The notes beneath the pieces were generated by a model that did not search any database, was not told where the DNA came from, and was given only the letters and a program-made list of their open reading frames with translations. From positions 108,905-172,904 of the forward strand of contig JADNRY010000131.1 in NCBI GenBank assembly GCA_015501585.1: a stretch of 64,000 nucleotides of DNA. The letters are read 5' to 3'. The DNA comes from Rhodocollybia butyracea. Lineage: Eukaryota; Basidiomycota; Agaricomycetes; Agaricales; Omphalotaceae. Made by a program: the position numbers and the translations under genes. Shown one piece after another: positions 21,171-32,284 of this stretch; within the stretch, counting starts at the first letter, position 1; every line of letters begins with the position of its first letter.

Positions 21171-22228
21171 TGAATGTTTGAACGATGTCGATGAACAAGA
21201 GTGTTCTCCTAGCTATCAGCCAAATTGGACGTAAACTGTTTTACCCAAGGCATGAAAGCCACCGAGTGGATAGCAATACATAGAAATGATAGTTCATACA
21301 GTGTAAGGACATAGGTTAAGTGAATACCTGATACATATATTACGTTCTGAAGATCCTGCAGACTAAGGAGGTCCGAGTCCGTCATAGTTTGCATAGAGAC
21401 CTCACTATTGCCGAAGGGGCATTACTGTTGCCGACAGGATGACGCAGAAGGTATTATTTTCGTTGTACACCGACGAACTACTCTTCGAAGCAAGAGTGGG
21501 AACTAATTTTTGGTGATGCTTAATGCAGCTAGCTGGGTGACTTCATACTCATGCGTATACTAAATGTAAACCAGGACGCATGATTGCAGACTTAATCACA
21601 GCCTTCGAACCAACGACCCTCGTGAGTCTGGGAAGCTGAAGAATGTGATTTGACAATATGTATTTGAGCTTCAGTCGAAGCTCGCGCTGACAGTATCTGA
21701 GTTGGACAGGAAGATATAGAACAGCGACAGGGGAAATTGTACTTGCCACTGAGAGCGTGTATGTACCTTTTTCCAAGTTACGTGAATGGTAAAATTGCTG
21801 AGGACATGGGTGCCTCGGTTTCCAGTTCACTTGAAAATAGGTATAAATGGACTCATATTCTATTCTTGAACATCATAGGGTTATCTCTCACCCCACCAGT
21901 AACTCTTAAAAAATATCAATCCATTCGGGCCGGTCAAAGGTCAAAGCGTAATTTACTGAACACCTTAGATGGTTTGCTTCAAGTACAAAGCACCATGTAT
22001 GATTGAACTCAACAAGAATATCCGAAAGCATACAAAACTGGGTGTATATTTATATACAGATTTTTTTAGAATACAATTTTCGATGCACGAGTCAAAGGTC
22101 CCGACTTCTCAGTAAGTCCCAAAGAATAGGTCAACAGCCCCAGCGAACGGCACGAAAGCAAAGTCCCGGATGTATGACTTGTACACATCCTAGCTAAGTT
22201 GAAGAGTCGGGAGTCTCTGATGTTGAAC

Positions 22229-22671
22229 TCAGAGAGTAACAGGAACACAGCCAACAGAGATGAGTCCACCTGCAGAGCTTCGGTCAGTAATATAGCCGTG
22301 AGATGTAAAGCATCATTCTTACCTGTGGCGTTGTCGGTACAGCAGACAGCTTGAGAAGAGCTACAAAAAGAACAATGAGTTTCAAGTCTGAGACGTGGTT
22401 GAAAAATGGCCTACCAGGTGCCTCCACCAGCAACGTTAATGCCCGAGCATGTAAGACCAACGAGTCCGGTCACATCCCCGATTAGGACACCAATGAGCCC
22501 AAGAAGTGCAAGGGTGCCGGGATCTGCGGCAGCTTGCGAGGCAGTTTGGACGCTGTCACAGCACTGAACAGGACCGGTGGAGCAGCTGCTAGCGGGCTCA
22601 TTACGAGGAGCGGGTGAGGCAAGTGCAAGAGTAGCGAGAGCGGCGGAAACGAAAGCGAGTTTGAACTGCAT
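22229..22671 (-). CDS. Class I hydrophobin (H9)
   Basis: Model complement(join(22229..22269,22323..22360,22415..22671)), 111 aa. Signal peptide MQFKLAFVSAALATLALA, then SPAPRNEPASSCSTGPVQCC, GLTCSGINVAGGGT, CSSQAVCCTDNAT and GLISVGCVPVTL. Intron 1 starts GTAGGCC where H7 and H10 also do and H8 has GTAAGCC. Complete eight-cysteine class I hydrophobin, adjacent to and nearly identical with H8. Confidence 0.93.
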
Positions 22672-22748
22672 AATGATGTAGTGAAGAGTAATTGAACGAC
22701 GAGTGTTAATTGTTCGAGTAAAGAACTCCTTCCAACTTTAGGCCAGAC

Positions 22749-22754
22749 TTTATA
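22749..22754 (-). promoter_or_regulatory. TATA box of H9
   Basis: Minus-strand GGTATAAAGTCTGGCC, 78 nt upstream of the start codon. Confidence 0.5.
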
Positions 22755-23059
22755 CCTTCTCGTTTTCCACAAAGCCTGCCTAAAGATACTTACCACTCTT
22801 TCCCAGATGTACATAGCCCACCCATCTTACTTCCTCGTCATCTTTAGTGAAAAACTGTCCGAGTGGAGCAACAGGAATATTTGGTATTGAGCCGGAGCCT
22901 ATCTGAAGAGAATGTCCGGGTCATCAAAGTCGCTCCAGAGAACGAGGGACTGACTCAACAAATCCTTTTCAACGCAATATCATTTGGTGTCCCTGAATTT
23001 CAGAATGTGGGCTTTGTTCAAGGTAGAAGAAACGGGAAGATCAGATGAATCTAAATTCA

Positions 23060-24540
23060 GATAATGCAGTGCGAGGACATAGGCAGCGTAAAACTCGACA
23101 TGTGGTACATATAGCGACATGATAGGCGTCTTTTAAAGATCACACAAACAAAGTATGATGTATAGAGATTGACTGAGCATTGGGGATGACGCGATGGGTG
23201 TGATTTTTGGTATCTTCTGCTCTTGAAAGCGTAATAACGAGAAAATCTTCACTGACGTATAGAGTGCGGTGAACTGCCTGTCATCATTATCAGGCAAGAC
23301 TAGCCCGAGACGGAACCCGAACGGACCGAAGTAAGCGAACCGCCATCCCTGCTAATGCATCTTTTTTTAACCTATTGAGGCGTTGACGTTGGGGAGCCAG
23401 TCATAGAAAGAAGGTTGACCGCTTTACTTTGTTGCGACGGCCTTCTGGACAGAGTGATTCCTGTAAATGAACGGGCCAGCAGAGACGGTGGCAGAAGACG
23501 TTACAAGAGCCAACAGCCGTGGGTTTCTGGCAGAGAAAGTAACATCTTCACAAGCCTCCTTCCACCAAATTTTTGCTCCTTTTCGCCAAAAAAGCTTTCA
23601 AAGTTGACAGAACTTGAATGAGACCGAGATTACATCGGTTCTAGTGTTCTCAGCTGCATCGAATCAAGGTCGCAGAATCCCGTGAAATGTTCTTCTATTG
23701 GGACTTTGGTGTTACTCGAATGAGAGCCAGTGCCAAGAGGTCGACGTCGAGGTAATTCATATCCAAGCTGATGTAGATTCTTGAAAGTCATACAGCGCGA
23801 ATCTATGTTACTATCGAGGTCAGTATCTATAGTGTGAGACGAACAAGCGCACCTATGGATGAATATCTTCTTCACTAAGCCGAATCATTGGTCATTGAAC
23901 CCGATGTCAATGCCCTGAAACGCCTTCCAATCATTGCAGTCAATAGAACCCATAACATAGCACAAACAGCGACGAGTTCTTGCATCTAGATTCTATGTAG
24001 TATCCATAGCACTAATCAAATGTCCTTCAATTAGAACATTTGGGGCCAGGTGAGCTTGACAGTAATTTACAGCCGCGACAATCGAATGCAGAGGTACAAG
24101 TAGTCAGACAATGGCTTTTGGATTGCTTTTCAGCGTAGAAGGAACGTGTCAAATCAAGCGCTCATCAAGCGCTAAAAGTCATTCAGCGCTTCGACATCCA
24201 TTCACCGCATCTGTCCACTCATTCCACTTGGAAACTCGGTTCACCGTTTGCTTGTACTACTAATTATAACCAATTTGGCTTCCGATGAACGTTCCTCCCC
24301 TGCCCGAACTGGAGTCTCTCCTCTCTCACTTGTCGAATGCTCGAAAGGGTCTCAATGGATGCTGCTGAGGTCCGGATGTCGGAATTGAAGAGTTTGTTTT
24401 GTGCAGCCGGAGCAATTGGTGACTAAATGGTTTGTGCATCATCGTCAATCACCCCGCTCGGGAACCTACCTTTTACTTCCCGTCCCGTCCCCGATATCTC
24501 CAACACAAACTCATGAAACTCTTAATGAACTAAGGACGAT
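23060..24540. repeat. Hydrophobin 5' flank unit, copy 3
   Basis: Third copy of the 14.94-17.2 kb unit with internal deletions; contains the same 'aattcatatccaagctg' and 'cacctatggatgaatatc' blocks. No gene seen. Confidence 0.65.
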
Positions 24541-25249
24541 TGATCCTACTTAAGATAACTCGATCTCGATGTCTTATAATTCATCTTCTCGGTAGGTTCT
24601 TGTCATTTGACCATCAAAGTCTTTCTTTATCACTGACGAAACTCACAGGTTTCAGTGATTTCGGCATGGACATGAGTAACAACTTCTCATAGCTATCAGC
24701 CAAATCGGACGTAAACTGTTTTACCCAAGGGATGAAAGCCACCGAGTGGATAGCAATAGAAATGATAGTTCATGCAGTGTAAGGACATAGGTTAAGTGAA
24801 TAAGTGATACATATAGTACACTCTGAAGATCCTGCAGACTAAGAAGGACCGACTCCGTCATAGTCTAATTTTTGTATGTACTTCATAGGGCGATCTCTCA
24901 CTCCACTAGTAATTCGTAAGAAAGAAAATATCGATCCATTTGGGCCAGTCAAAGGTCAAAGCGTAATTTACTCAACACCTTAGATGATTGGCTTCAAGTA
25001 CAAAGCACCATACGTGATTGAACATGACAAGCATATCGGAAAGTATAAAAAACTGGCATATATTTATATACTGATTTTTTTAGAATACAATTTACAATGG
25101 AGTCAAAGGTCCCGACTTCTCAGTAAGTCCCAAAGAATAGGTCAAAAAGAATAGGTTAAAAGCCCCAGCGAGCGGCGCGATAGAAAAAGTCCCGAATGTA
25201 TGACTTACGCCAGATAAGCTGAAAAGTCGGGAGTCCCTGATGGTCGAAC

Positions 25250-25693
25250 TCAGAGAGTGACAGGAACACAGCCGACAGAGATGAGTCCACCTGCAGAGCT
25301 TCAGTCAGTAATATAGTCGTGAGATGCAGAGTATCATTCTTACCTGTGGCGTTATCGGTACAGCAGACAGCTTGAGAAGAGCTGACAAAAAGAACGATGA
25401 GTTTTAAGTCTGACACACGATTGGAAAATGGCCTACCAGGTGCCTCCACCAGCAACGTTAATGCCGGAGCAAGTAAGACCAACAAGGCCAGTCACATCCC
25501 CGATCAGGACACCAATGAGCCCAAGGAGTATGAGGGTCCCGGGGTCTGCGGCAGCTTGCGAGGCAGTTTGGACGCTGTCACAACACTGAACGGGGCCAGT
25601 GGAGCAGCTGCTAGCGGGCTCATTACGAGGAGCGGGTGAGGCGAGCGCAAGAGTAGCAAGAGCGGCGGAAACGAAAGCGAGTTTGAACTGCAT
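25250..25693 (-). CDS. Class I hydrophobin (H10)
   Basis: Model complement(join(25250..25290,25344..25381,25437..25693)), 111 aa. Same layout as H7-H9: MQFKLAFVSAALATLALA signal peptide, CSTGPVQCCDSV, 36-residue loop with TLILLGLIGVLIGDVTG, CSGINVAGGGT, CSSQAVCCTDNAT, GLISVGCVPVTL. All introns are GT-AG; the intron 1 acceptor is TTTTTGTCAG. It is the upstream-most locus of the array in the direction of transcription. Confidence 0.94.
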
Positions 25694-25770
25694 GATAATG
25701 TAATGAAGAGTAATTGAACGACGAGTGTTAATTGTTCGAGTAAAGAACTTCTTCTGAGTTTAAGCTAGCC

Positions 25771-25776
25771 TTTATA
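25771..25776 (-). promoter_or_regulatory. TATA box of H10
   Basis: Minus-strand GGTATAAAGGCTAGC, 78 nt upstream of the start codon. Confidence 0.55.
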
Positions 25777-26069
25777 CCTTTTGGTTTTCCACAAAGCCTG
25801 CCTAACGATACCACTCTTGCCCAGATGTACATAGCCCACCCACCTTACTTCCTCGTCATTTTCAGCGAAAAGCTGTCCGAGTGGAGCAACAAGAAGGTTT
25901 ATATTGAACCGGAGCCTATTTGAAGAATGGTATGTCTGGGTCATCGAAGTCGCCCCAAAGAACGAGGGATTGACCATACCCTTTTCAAGGGGCGTCCCTG
26001 AATTCCGGAACGTGGGCTTTCAAGGTAGATTGAAATGGAAGATCAGATGAATCCAAATACATTCAACAG

Positions 26070-28250
26070 TTAATGCAGTGCGAGGACATAGGCAGCGTAA
26101 AATTCGACATGTGATAATGACACGATAGCCATCTTTGAAAGATCTCATAAACTAGAGATTGACTGAGCGCTTCAAGACTATTGCCGTTGGGGATGACGTA
26201 GGAGGTGGGATTTTTGTTGTATACAGCTCTTGGAAGCGGAATAACGAGAAAATCTTCAGTGACGTAGAGTGCACTGAACTATCATGAGTATCAGGCAAAA
26301 CTGCAAAATGTAAGATACATAGACTGAGATGGAACTTGAACGGACCGTTTCAACCAAAGTAGACGACCCACCACTCCTCTAACGCGTCTTCCTTCCCTTC
26401 AGATCGTTTTAATATCCACAAAACACTTGTTGAGCCATTGAACGTTGAGGATCCAGTCATAGAAAGAAGGTTGATCGATTTACTTTTGCTGCGACGGCCT
26501 CCTGTACAGCGTGATGCCTTTAAATGACCAGGACGGCGGCAATAGCAGGAAATACAGGGCAGAGGAAATTCGTCCAACAGCCGGTAGCCGTGGGTTTCTC
26601 GCAGAGAAACGCGACATCCTTTCACCGAATTTCTGGTACTTTGACTGGAAAAGCCTTCATTGAGTGTTAACGGAACTTGATGAGGCCGTGATCACATCGT
26701 TTCCGGTGTTCTCAGCCCTCTACATCGTCATCGAGCTAGTATTTTCCTTCACCACGTTTGCGTAGGTCGTAAAATTGTGTAAAATGTTCCTCTACCGCGG
26801 CTTTGGCGCTGCTTGAAGGATAGTCGATAGCCAGTGGTAAAAAAGTTGACGTCGAGATAATTCATATTCAAGCTGATGAGAGCCATACAGGGCAAATTTA
26901 CCTCACTATCGAGGTCAGTACCTGTAGTATGAGAGGAACAAGTGCACCTATAGATCAAGATATGCTTCGCGAAGCCCTATGTCAATGTCCTGGAAAGTCT
27001 TCGTCACTAGAGCCTACAACATAGCACAAACAGCGATGGGTCCTCGCATAGTACTAATCACATGTCCTTCAATTAGCGTTATATTATTATCGTATCCTCG
27101 ATACATGGACTTCAAGTTGACTTGAACGATGAACCAGAGATGACGAGCATGATTTGAAGAGGAGTATTTGCGGCCAGGTGAACTTGGCATTACAGCCGCG
27201 ACACAATCGCACACAGAGATAGCGTCAGACAATGGCTTTTGGATTGCCTTTGGATTCAACGTAGATCGAGCGTAGAAAGAACGTGACAAATCAAAGCGCT
27301 CAAAAGTCATTTAGCGCTTCGAGTCTTCGACGTCTTTCCACTCTATTCACTTGGAAACTCGGTTCATCGTTTGCTTGAACTACCAACCAATTTGGCTTCC
27401 GATGAACATTCTTCCCCTGACCGAACTGCAGCTCCTCCTCTCTCACTTGTCGAATACTCGAAAGAATTCAGACTCAAGTTCAGACTCGGATACCAAGCAA
27501 CTCAGAATAAATCAGATATATAGTACGCACCGTAAAAGTATAAAGCGGCTGTCTCTAATGATCACGTCTTTAGCCCCAATGGAATATCTCCGACGACTTA
27601 CTAGCACAACGACGACACCAGTCCAACTTAACCCTGGAGGCCGTCTATGGTCCTTTCTTTCCTCCGCATGAAAACCACCGTCCCATTCTCAGATCTCAAG
27701 ATCTCACATTTGAGGCCTTGAGGTCTCAACGCCTGTTCCATCGATATCGTCGGCCGGACTACACTACGCGTAAATTCCTTCAGTTATTGACTGTTGGAAG
27801 ATTGGGCTGCTGATTGCGTAGCAACCACCTCAGAGCCCATGCTACGACCCTCTCCCAACGTCTTTTACTCGCTGTTGCTCTGTCAATCCTATTTATCTCC
27901 TCTAACAAAACACCGTTCAGCAATGTAGTGGCAATGAGTTGTCTCATAGTTGAGGTGGAGCTCGATTGGCCCGAGATTTCGGGAAGGTCGTGTGGGCTTT
28001 TGAGGCATCGACAGAGTAGTTGTGATATATGGTGTCCGATGTAAGTAGTCCAATACTATCTCCTCGCCCCTCTGTACTTCCGGACATCGACATCGAGACG
28101 ACTCAATGCGCTGGATGAATAGCTCCATCAATCACCGTTCGGGAACCTAATCTTCTTTCGTCCCATCCCGTCCTCGACATCTCCAACACAAACTTTTGAA
28201 ACTATTGATGAACTAGGACGATTGGTCCACTATGTATTTAAATCATTCGA
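26070..28250. repeat. Hydrophobin 5' flank unit, copy 4
   Basis: Fourth and longest copy, covering both flank blocks seen at 14.94-17.2 kb. It ends the array. Minus-strand ORFs (for example 27014-27310 and 26350-26625) align with interrupted frames in the other copies, so I do not call them genes. Confidence 0.65.
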
Positions 28251-28854
28251 TCGTGATGTCCTAGAATTCCTCTTTCAGATAGGTTCTTGTCATTTGCCCA
28301 TCAAAATCCTTATCACTGACGAAACTCACAGGTTTCAGTGCTTTGGGCACGGACATGATAACAGTGAACGCTTGGCCCAAGAGGAACTGGAGAAGATCGA
28401 GACCATCTCGAGCGACTTATAGTGTTTTCGTCAAGAGTAACAAGTTCTCATAGCTATCAGCCAGGACATACACTGCTTTAAGATGAAAGCCACTGAGGAG
28501 ATAGTTATTGGTATTGTACCGAAGTTTTGCACATGGGTCAGTTACTTTTGAATACAGAGGGCTCACGAAAACGCTAACAGTCGAGGCACAGATTCGCATC
28601 ACCGTACACATTGTAGCCTATGTTCTTGCGTAAAATATACTGTGGCTCTAGATCTGTCGATACGAAACGATGGTCTTAGAGCTAGTTCAATGGTCAACTT
28701 GAAGTTCAGCAATTATTTTTTTTGGTTAACTACTTTCACGACGACGACTTTTGAAGGACCAAGGCAGCTTGGTACTGATAAAGCTGTAATTATTTTCGAT
28801 CTTCCGGAACACCCTGTGCTCCTCTTCATATGAATTGTGTTTACGGTCTCGTAC

Positions 28855-31095
28855 AGGCCGACTCCTAGTTCTGACTAGCTCCTTAATTGTGGGCTAGACA
28901 TTGTAAATACCTAGGGACCGTACAGCCTGCCGTCGCTCGTCGCTCTACTCTTCGAACCAAAAGTGAAATCGATATATTCCATCCAGAAACGATTACATAC
29001 TGATTTTACATGTCAGTTTCGCTTCCACTACCCAAGAAATGTCACCCACCACCTAAGGAATGTACTCCAAGTCGCCCGGGTCAGATTTGTCAGATTTGTC
29101 AATAAAGCTACCACTATAACTGTCGTTGTGCATTGCTTTGGTGACATTTACTTCGACGGGGATAGCCATAGGTCTGCTAGGATGGGTGTCGCTTTTGGAG
29201 TGAAAGTCGACCTTCACAGACCTCGCCGCCCTCGGTCCTGCGATTCCGCATCAAGGACCTCAAGGTCCACGGCGTTGTGAAAGATTGTTGATTTTACGGC
29301 CCGACGCAGAGACATTCGGGAGTTCAGCCTATGGGTTGGTCAGTTAGACTATTAGAGTCCTCGTATGCAAACTTGAATGATTTACATAGCCAACACAGAA
29401 TTGGCGTACACTGTAAAAAAAGTAATTGAGTTGCCAGCTCTTAAAGCGGGATGGAACACTTACATTTTACGATGATGAAATAAAGAGCAAGGAATGCCAA
29501 GTTGGGCAAAGAAACAGTAAACCACTAGCAAAAAAAACAAATCAACTTTTCAGGTCGGGAAATAATCCGATCTCACTGTTATAGATGCTGCGATAGTGGT
29601 GATACTACCATGCAGTGAAACAGTTATGCGTTTGAAGCTGTCGAAGATATCTACTCCACTTACGCTGTAATCGAACCTGTTTCCAGGGTGTAAAGAACCA
29701 ACGTATCGATTACACTGTGCAGGCTATGAAAACGGATCAGTCCCAGGATACTCTAGTTTGGAAGGCGTTTTCATACGTGCTAAATTGTGCTCGGTTTTGC
29801 TTGAGAATAAGCTACAATCAGATCGTATATGTGAGCAGTTAAATAGACAATGTTCAGAGGGACTCACTGTCATGATGCCAGCAATCAGAATGTCAACAAC
29901 ACAGGAGAGCACCAGCCCGGTTGTGAAGACCCACTGGCATAGCAAACCACGATGAGAGTAATTCTCCTTACAGATAAGTTAACCCACTCCGATTTCATTC
30001 CTAAATCTTTCGAAGCTTTTCGTTTTTATCATATAGGCGGTGGTGACTATAGGGAGTGTGCATCAGATAACGAAACGTTGGACTAGGAGATCGGAGAAAG
30101 AGTGTTACCTGTAGCTGATACTAAGAAAACAGCTATTCACTGTTCTTCGTGTTTCTCAGCAAGATAGTTAGGCTTACCAACTCGGAGTGTTGCGAATACC
30201 ACCTGATTTTGATTTAGCATGACATGACTTGTGCTGTTAGTGAGCGAAAGGTACTAACAATAGGTACAGTTATCCAATAGTTGCGACCGCTGACTGTAAA
30301 TCGTTATTAGTTCCAAAGGCGAGGGCCGTACTAATAGGAACTATTTACAGCGAAAGATTCTCCACGAGTAAACACTAAACGCATAGCCAACAATTTAATT
30401 CTTCTGATTGCGAGAACAACCACGCGACGGACCTATGGGCTGCAAACGTCGAAATTCCCTGCTTGTGTATTAGAAAGTGATGGATGAAAATAGTGCTGGA
30501 CTCACAGTGACCAGAATTGTGAGCTACGCGCGAGAAATCCTCTGATTAGACTAGAGTCTTGTATTGGACATGAATCAAACTCTTACTGCCATCGTCCTAG
30601 TAGCATAAAAGTGAGTGTCGAACATTGAAAGAGGAGGTAGGTACAGACGTTGGTATGAGGTCTGCGTTGCTGCCGGATTTGGTGATAAACCATTCCCAAG
30701 CACTGTTCCATAAGAGTATTGAATGTAGAAGATCGAATACACTATTAGAAGAGGTGATTCAAGATAACCCGAAGAAAAATGCAGTTCAAGCGACATACAG
30801 AAATGTGATGACCTTGAGGCAAAAATCAGTATCGGGAAGAGAAAGCCTGTGGATGCTCACCAGAAGCGACATACGCCATGTATCGGATGGATTTGGAGAG
30901 CGGAAATAGAATGTGGTTTGTGCAATCAAGATTCCGGAAAAACTAGAACGAAAAATTTCATCATTCACGAGATATTGGACGCGAGTGGCGCGCTCAGGGT
31001 GCTTCGGACGTACACCAAGGCGAGAGGAAAGCCGATAATGATTGCTCCAAGCGAAGACTTTGTTGACATGGTGAGGATAAAGGAAGATCGTAGAC
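28855..31095. repeat. Direct duplication, copy 1 (DUF6534-type locus)
   Basis: About 2.2 kb matches 32285-34515 at an offset near 3,420 bp with scattered substitutions and small indels. It contains one complete minus-strand gene plus its 3' flank. Confidence 0.85.
29214..31069 (-). CDS. DUF6534-type multi-span membrane protein, copy 1 (frame change near C-terminus)
   Basis: Integral membrane protein of a family common in Agaricomycetes; function unknown. Recognised coding exons, in order: 31014-31069 (MSTKSSLGAIIIGFPLAL), 30861-30942 (FSGILIAQTTFYFRSP...RMSLL), 30799-30812, from 30741 (FDLLHSILLWNSAWEWF), a short exon with SGRNYWITVPIV, 29868-29933 (WVFTTGLVLSCVVDILIAGI), LILKQNRAQFST, SVIDTLVLYTLETGSIT, FLALYFIIVK, LYANSVLAM, and LNSRMSLRRAVKSTIF. 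The order matches the family plan: GAIxxG, Q(T)xxYF, W-rich loop, LSGRN, D-helix, LYxNSxLA. Compared with copy 2, two extra bases near 29225 cut the hydrophilic tail to ...RRGL; the old tail frame stays open to 29053. Two middle exons (30.0-30.5 kb) are not resolved. Confidence 0.7.
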
Positions 31096-31190
31096 CAGAA
31101 GTTGAACATAAACCAGTACTACGATACCTGTAGCCAAAGTTAACTAATAGTAATCGGTAAGTCATTGAACAAATAGAAGAGAAAAACTCA

Positions 31191-31225
31191 CCTCAATTGA
31201 ACGTAAGATTTACGTTCAACTGAGG
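31191..31225. repeat. Near-perfect hairpin
   Basis: Arms CCTCAATTGAACGTAA and TTACGTTCAACTGAGG pair at 15 of 16 positions around a 3-nt loop. It lies between the two DUF6534 copies. The rest of 31.1-32.28 kb has no gene; a short (GGTAGT)n run lies at 31518-31541. Confidence 0.7.
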
Positions 31226-32284
31226 GAGCGAATCTGAGGAGATATCGTAGGTCTCATATGTAAGCAGGATCTTAGCGCCAATGAGCGGCAGCGACTACCC
31301 GGCCTGGCCCGTGTTTTGTTTGTAGTTTATCTAGTTCAACAAGATCTAGTTATCTACGAATGCACAGTGATACCTTTGCTATTTTGAACATTCTTAACAT
31401 CTATGGGCTGTCATCTATAGGCACGTTTACTAGCAATGGGCCAACGCTTGTGTCGCGGTTACTCGGGCTAGTGACTATCCCGATACAGAAAATTGGAAAG
31501 GGTTATGGACACACTAGCGGTAGTGGTAGTGGTAGTGGTAGCATAACCGACGTGGTCCCATTTCGGAACGGTGAGTTCCATGCTAAATAGCGATCGAAAC
31601 CGGTCATGTCAAGTTTCAACAGTCCACTGGATGGTGAACTAGAAGATACAGGACCTTTTACTTTTAGAAACCGGCAGATATAGTAGAATAACGTACCAGA
31701 AGATATGAAGTAGTCCCAAAGGTAGTCTTGTTAGGCTTCCGTCCACATCAACAGTTAGTACGCAGTAGTTCTGCCAGTGTCACCATCATGCCCTCTGTTG
31801 CTAGTACTGTTACTCTTCCTATGGAGCCAACGCGTTACGCCACCCACCAATTGTCTTTCTTTATCCTTGAGTCAACTCCTTTCACACTTCCAATGTTCTC
31901 CTTCAACTCCCTCTCTTTTTCCTTTTCATCCACAATCTCTCCCAACCCATTAAGTTTGTGAGCAAAAACCCATAGCGAGTTCAAGATTGTTGCACCTAGT
32001 GGCGGATCCTGAACCTCACAGGATGGGTGATAACCTTATCAATAAAAGAGGAAAAGAAGCTTTTAGCCGCCATGTAGGCGGCCTCATCAGATACAGATTG
32101 AGAAGGTCAAAGCGACTTATATTGATCCAGTGTTGCTTGATCGGATCGACGAGTATACCGCACTCAATGAAAAACACAAGAACAAACATTCAAGATGATT
32201 TGAGAACAATGGCTAAGATTTGAGCCTGATCCATCTAGCTGGATACTTAATCTAGCTATATCTGTGCTTACGGTACCGAGTCGT

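Noticed and set aside
29758..31133. Plus-strand ORFs in the 29-34 kb duplicated region
   Set aside because: They are antisense to the spliced DUF6534-type genes and change between the two copies.
31728..31961. Ser/Phe-rich ORF
   Set aside because: Low complexity, no homologous copy in the duplicated flanks, no features.
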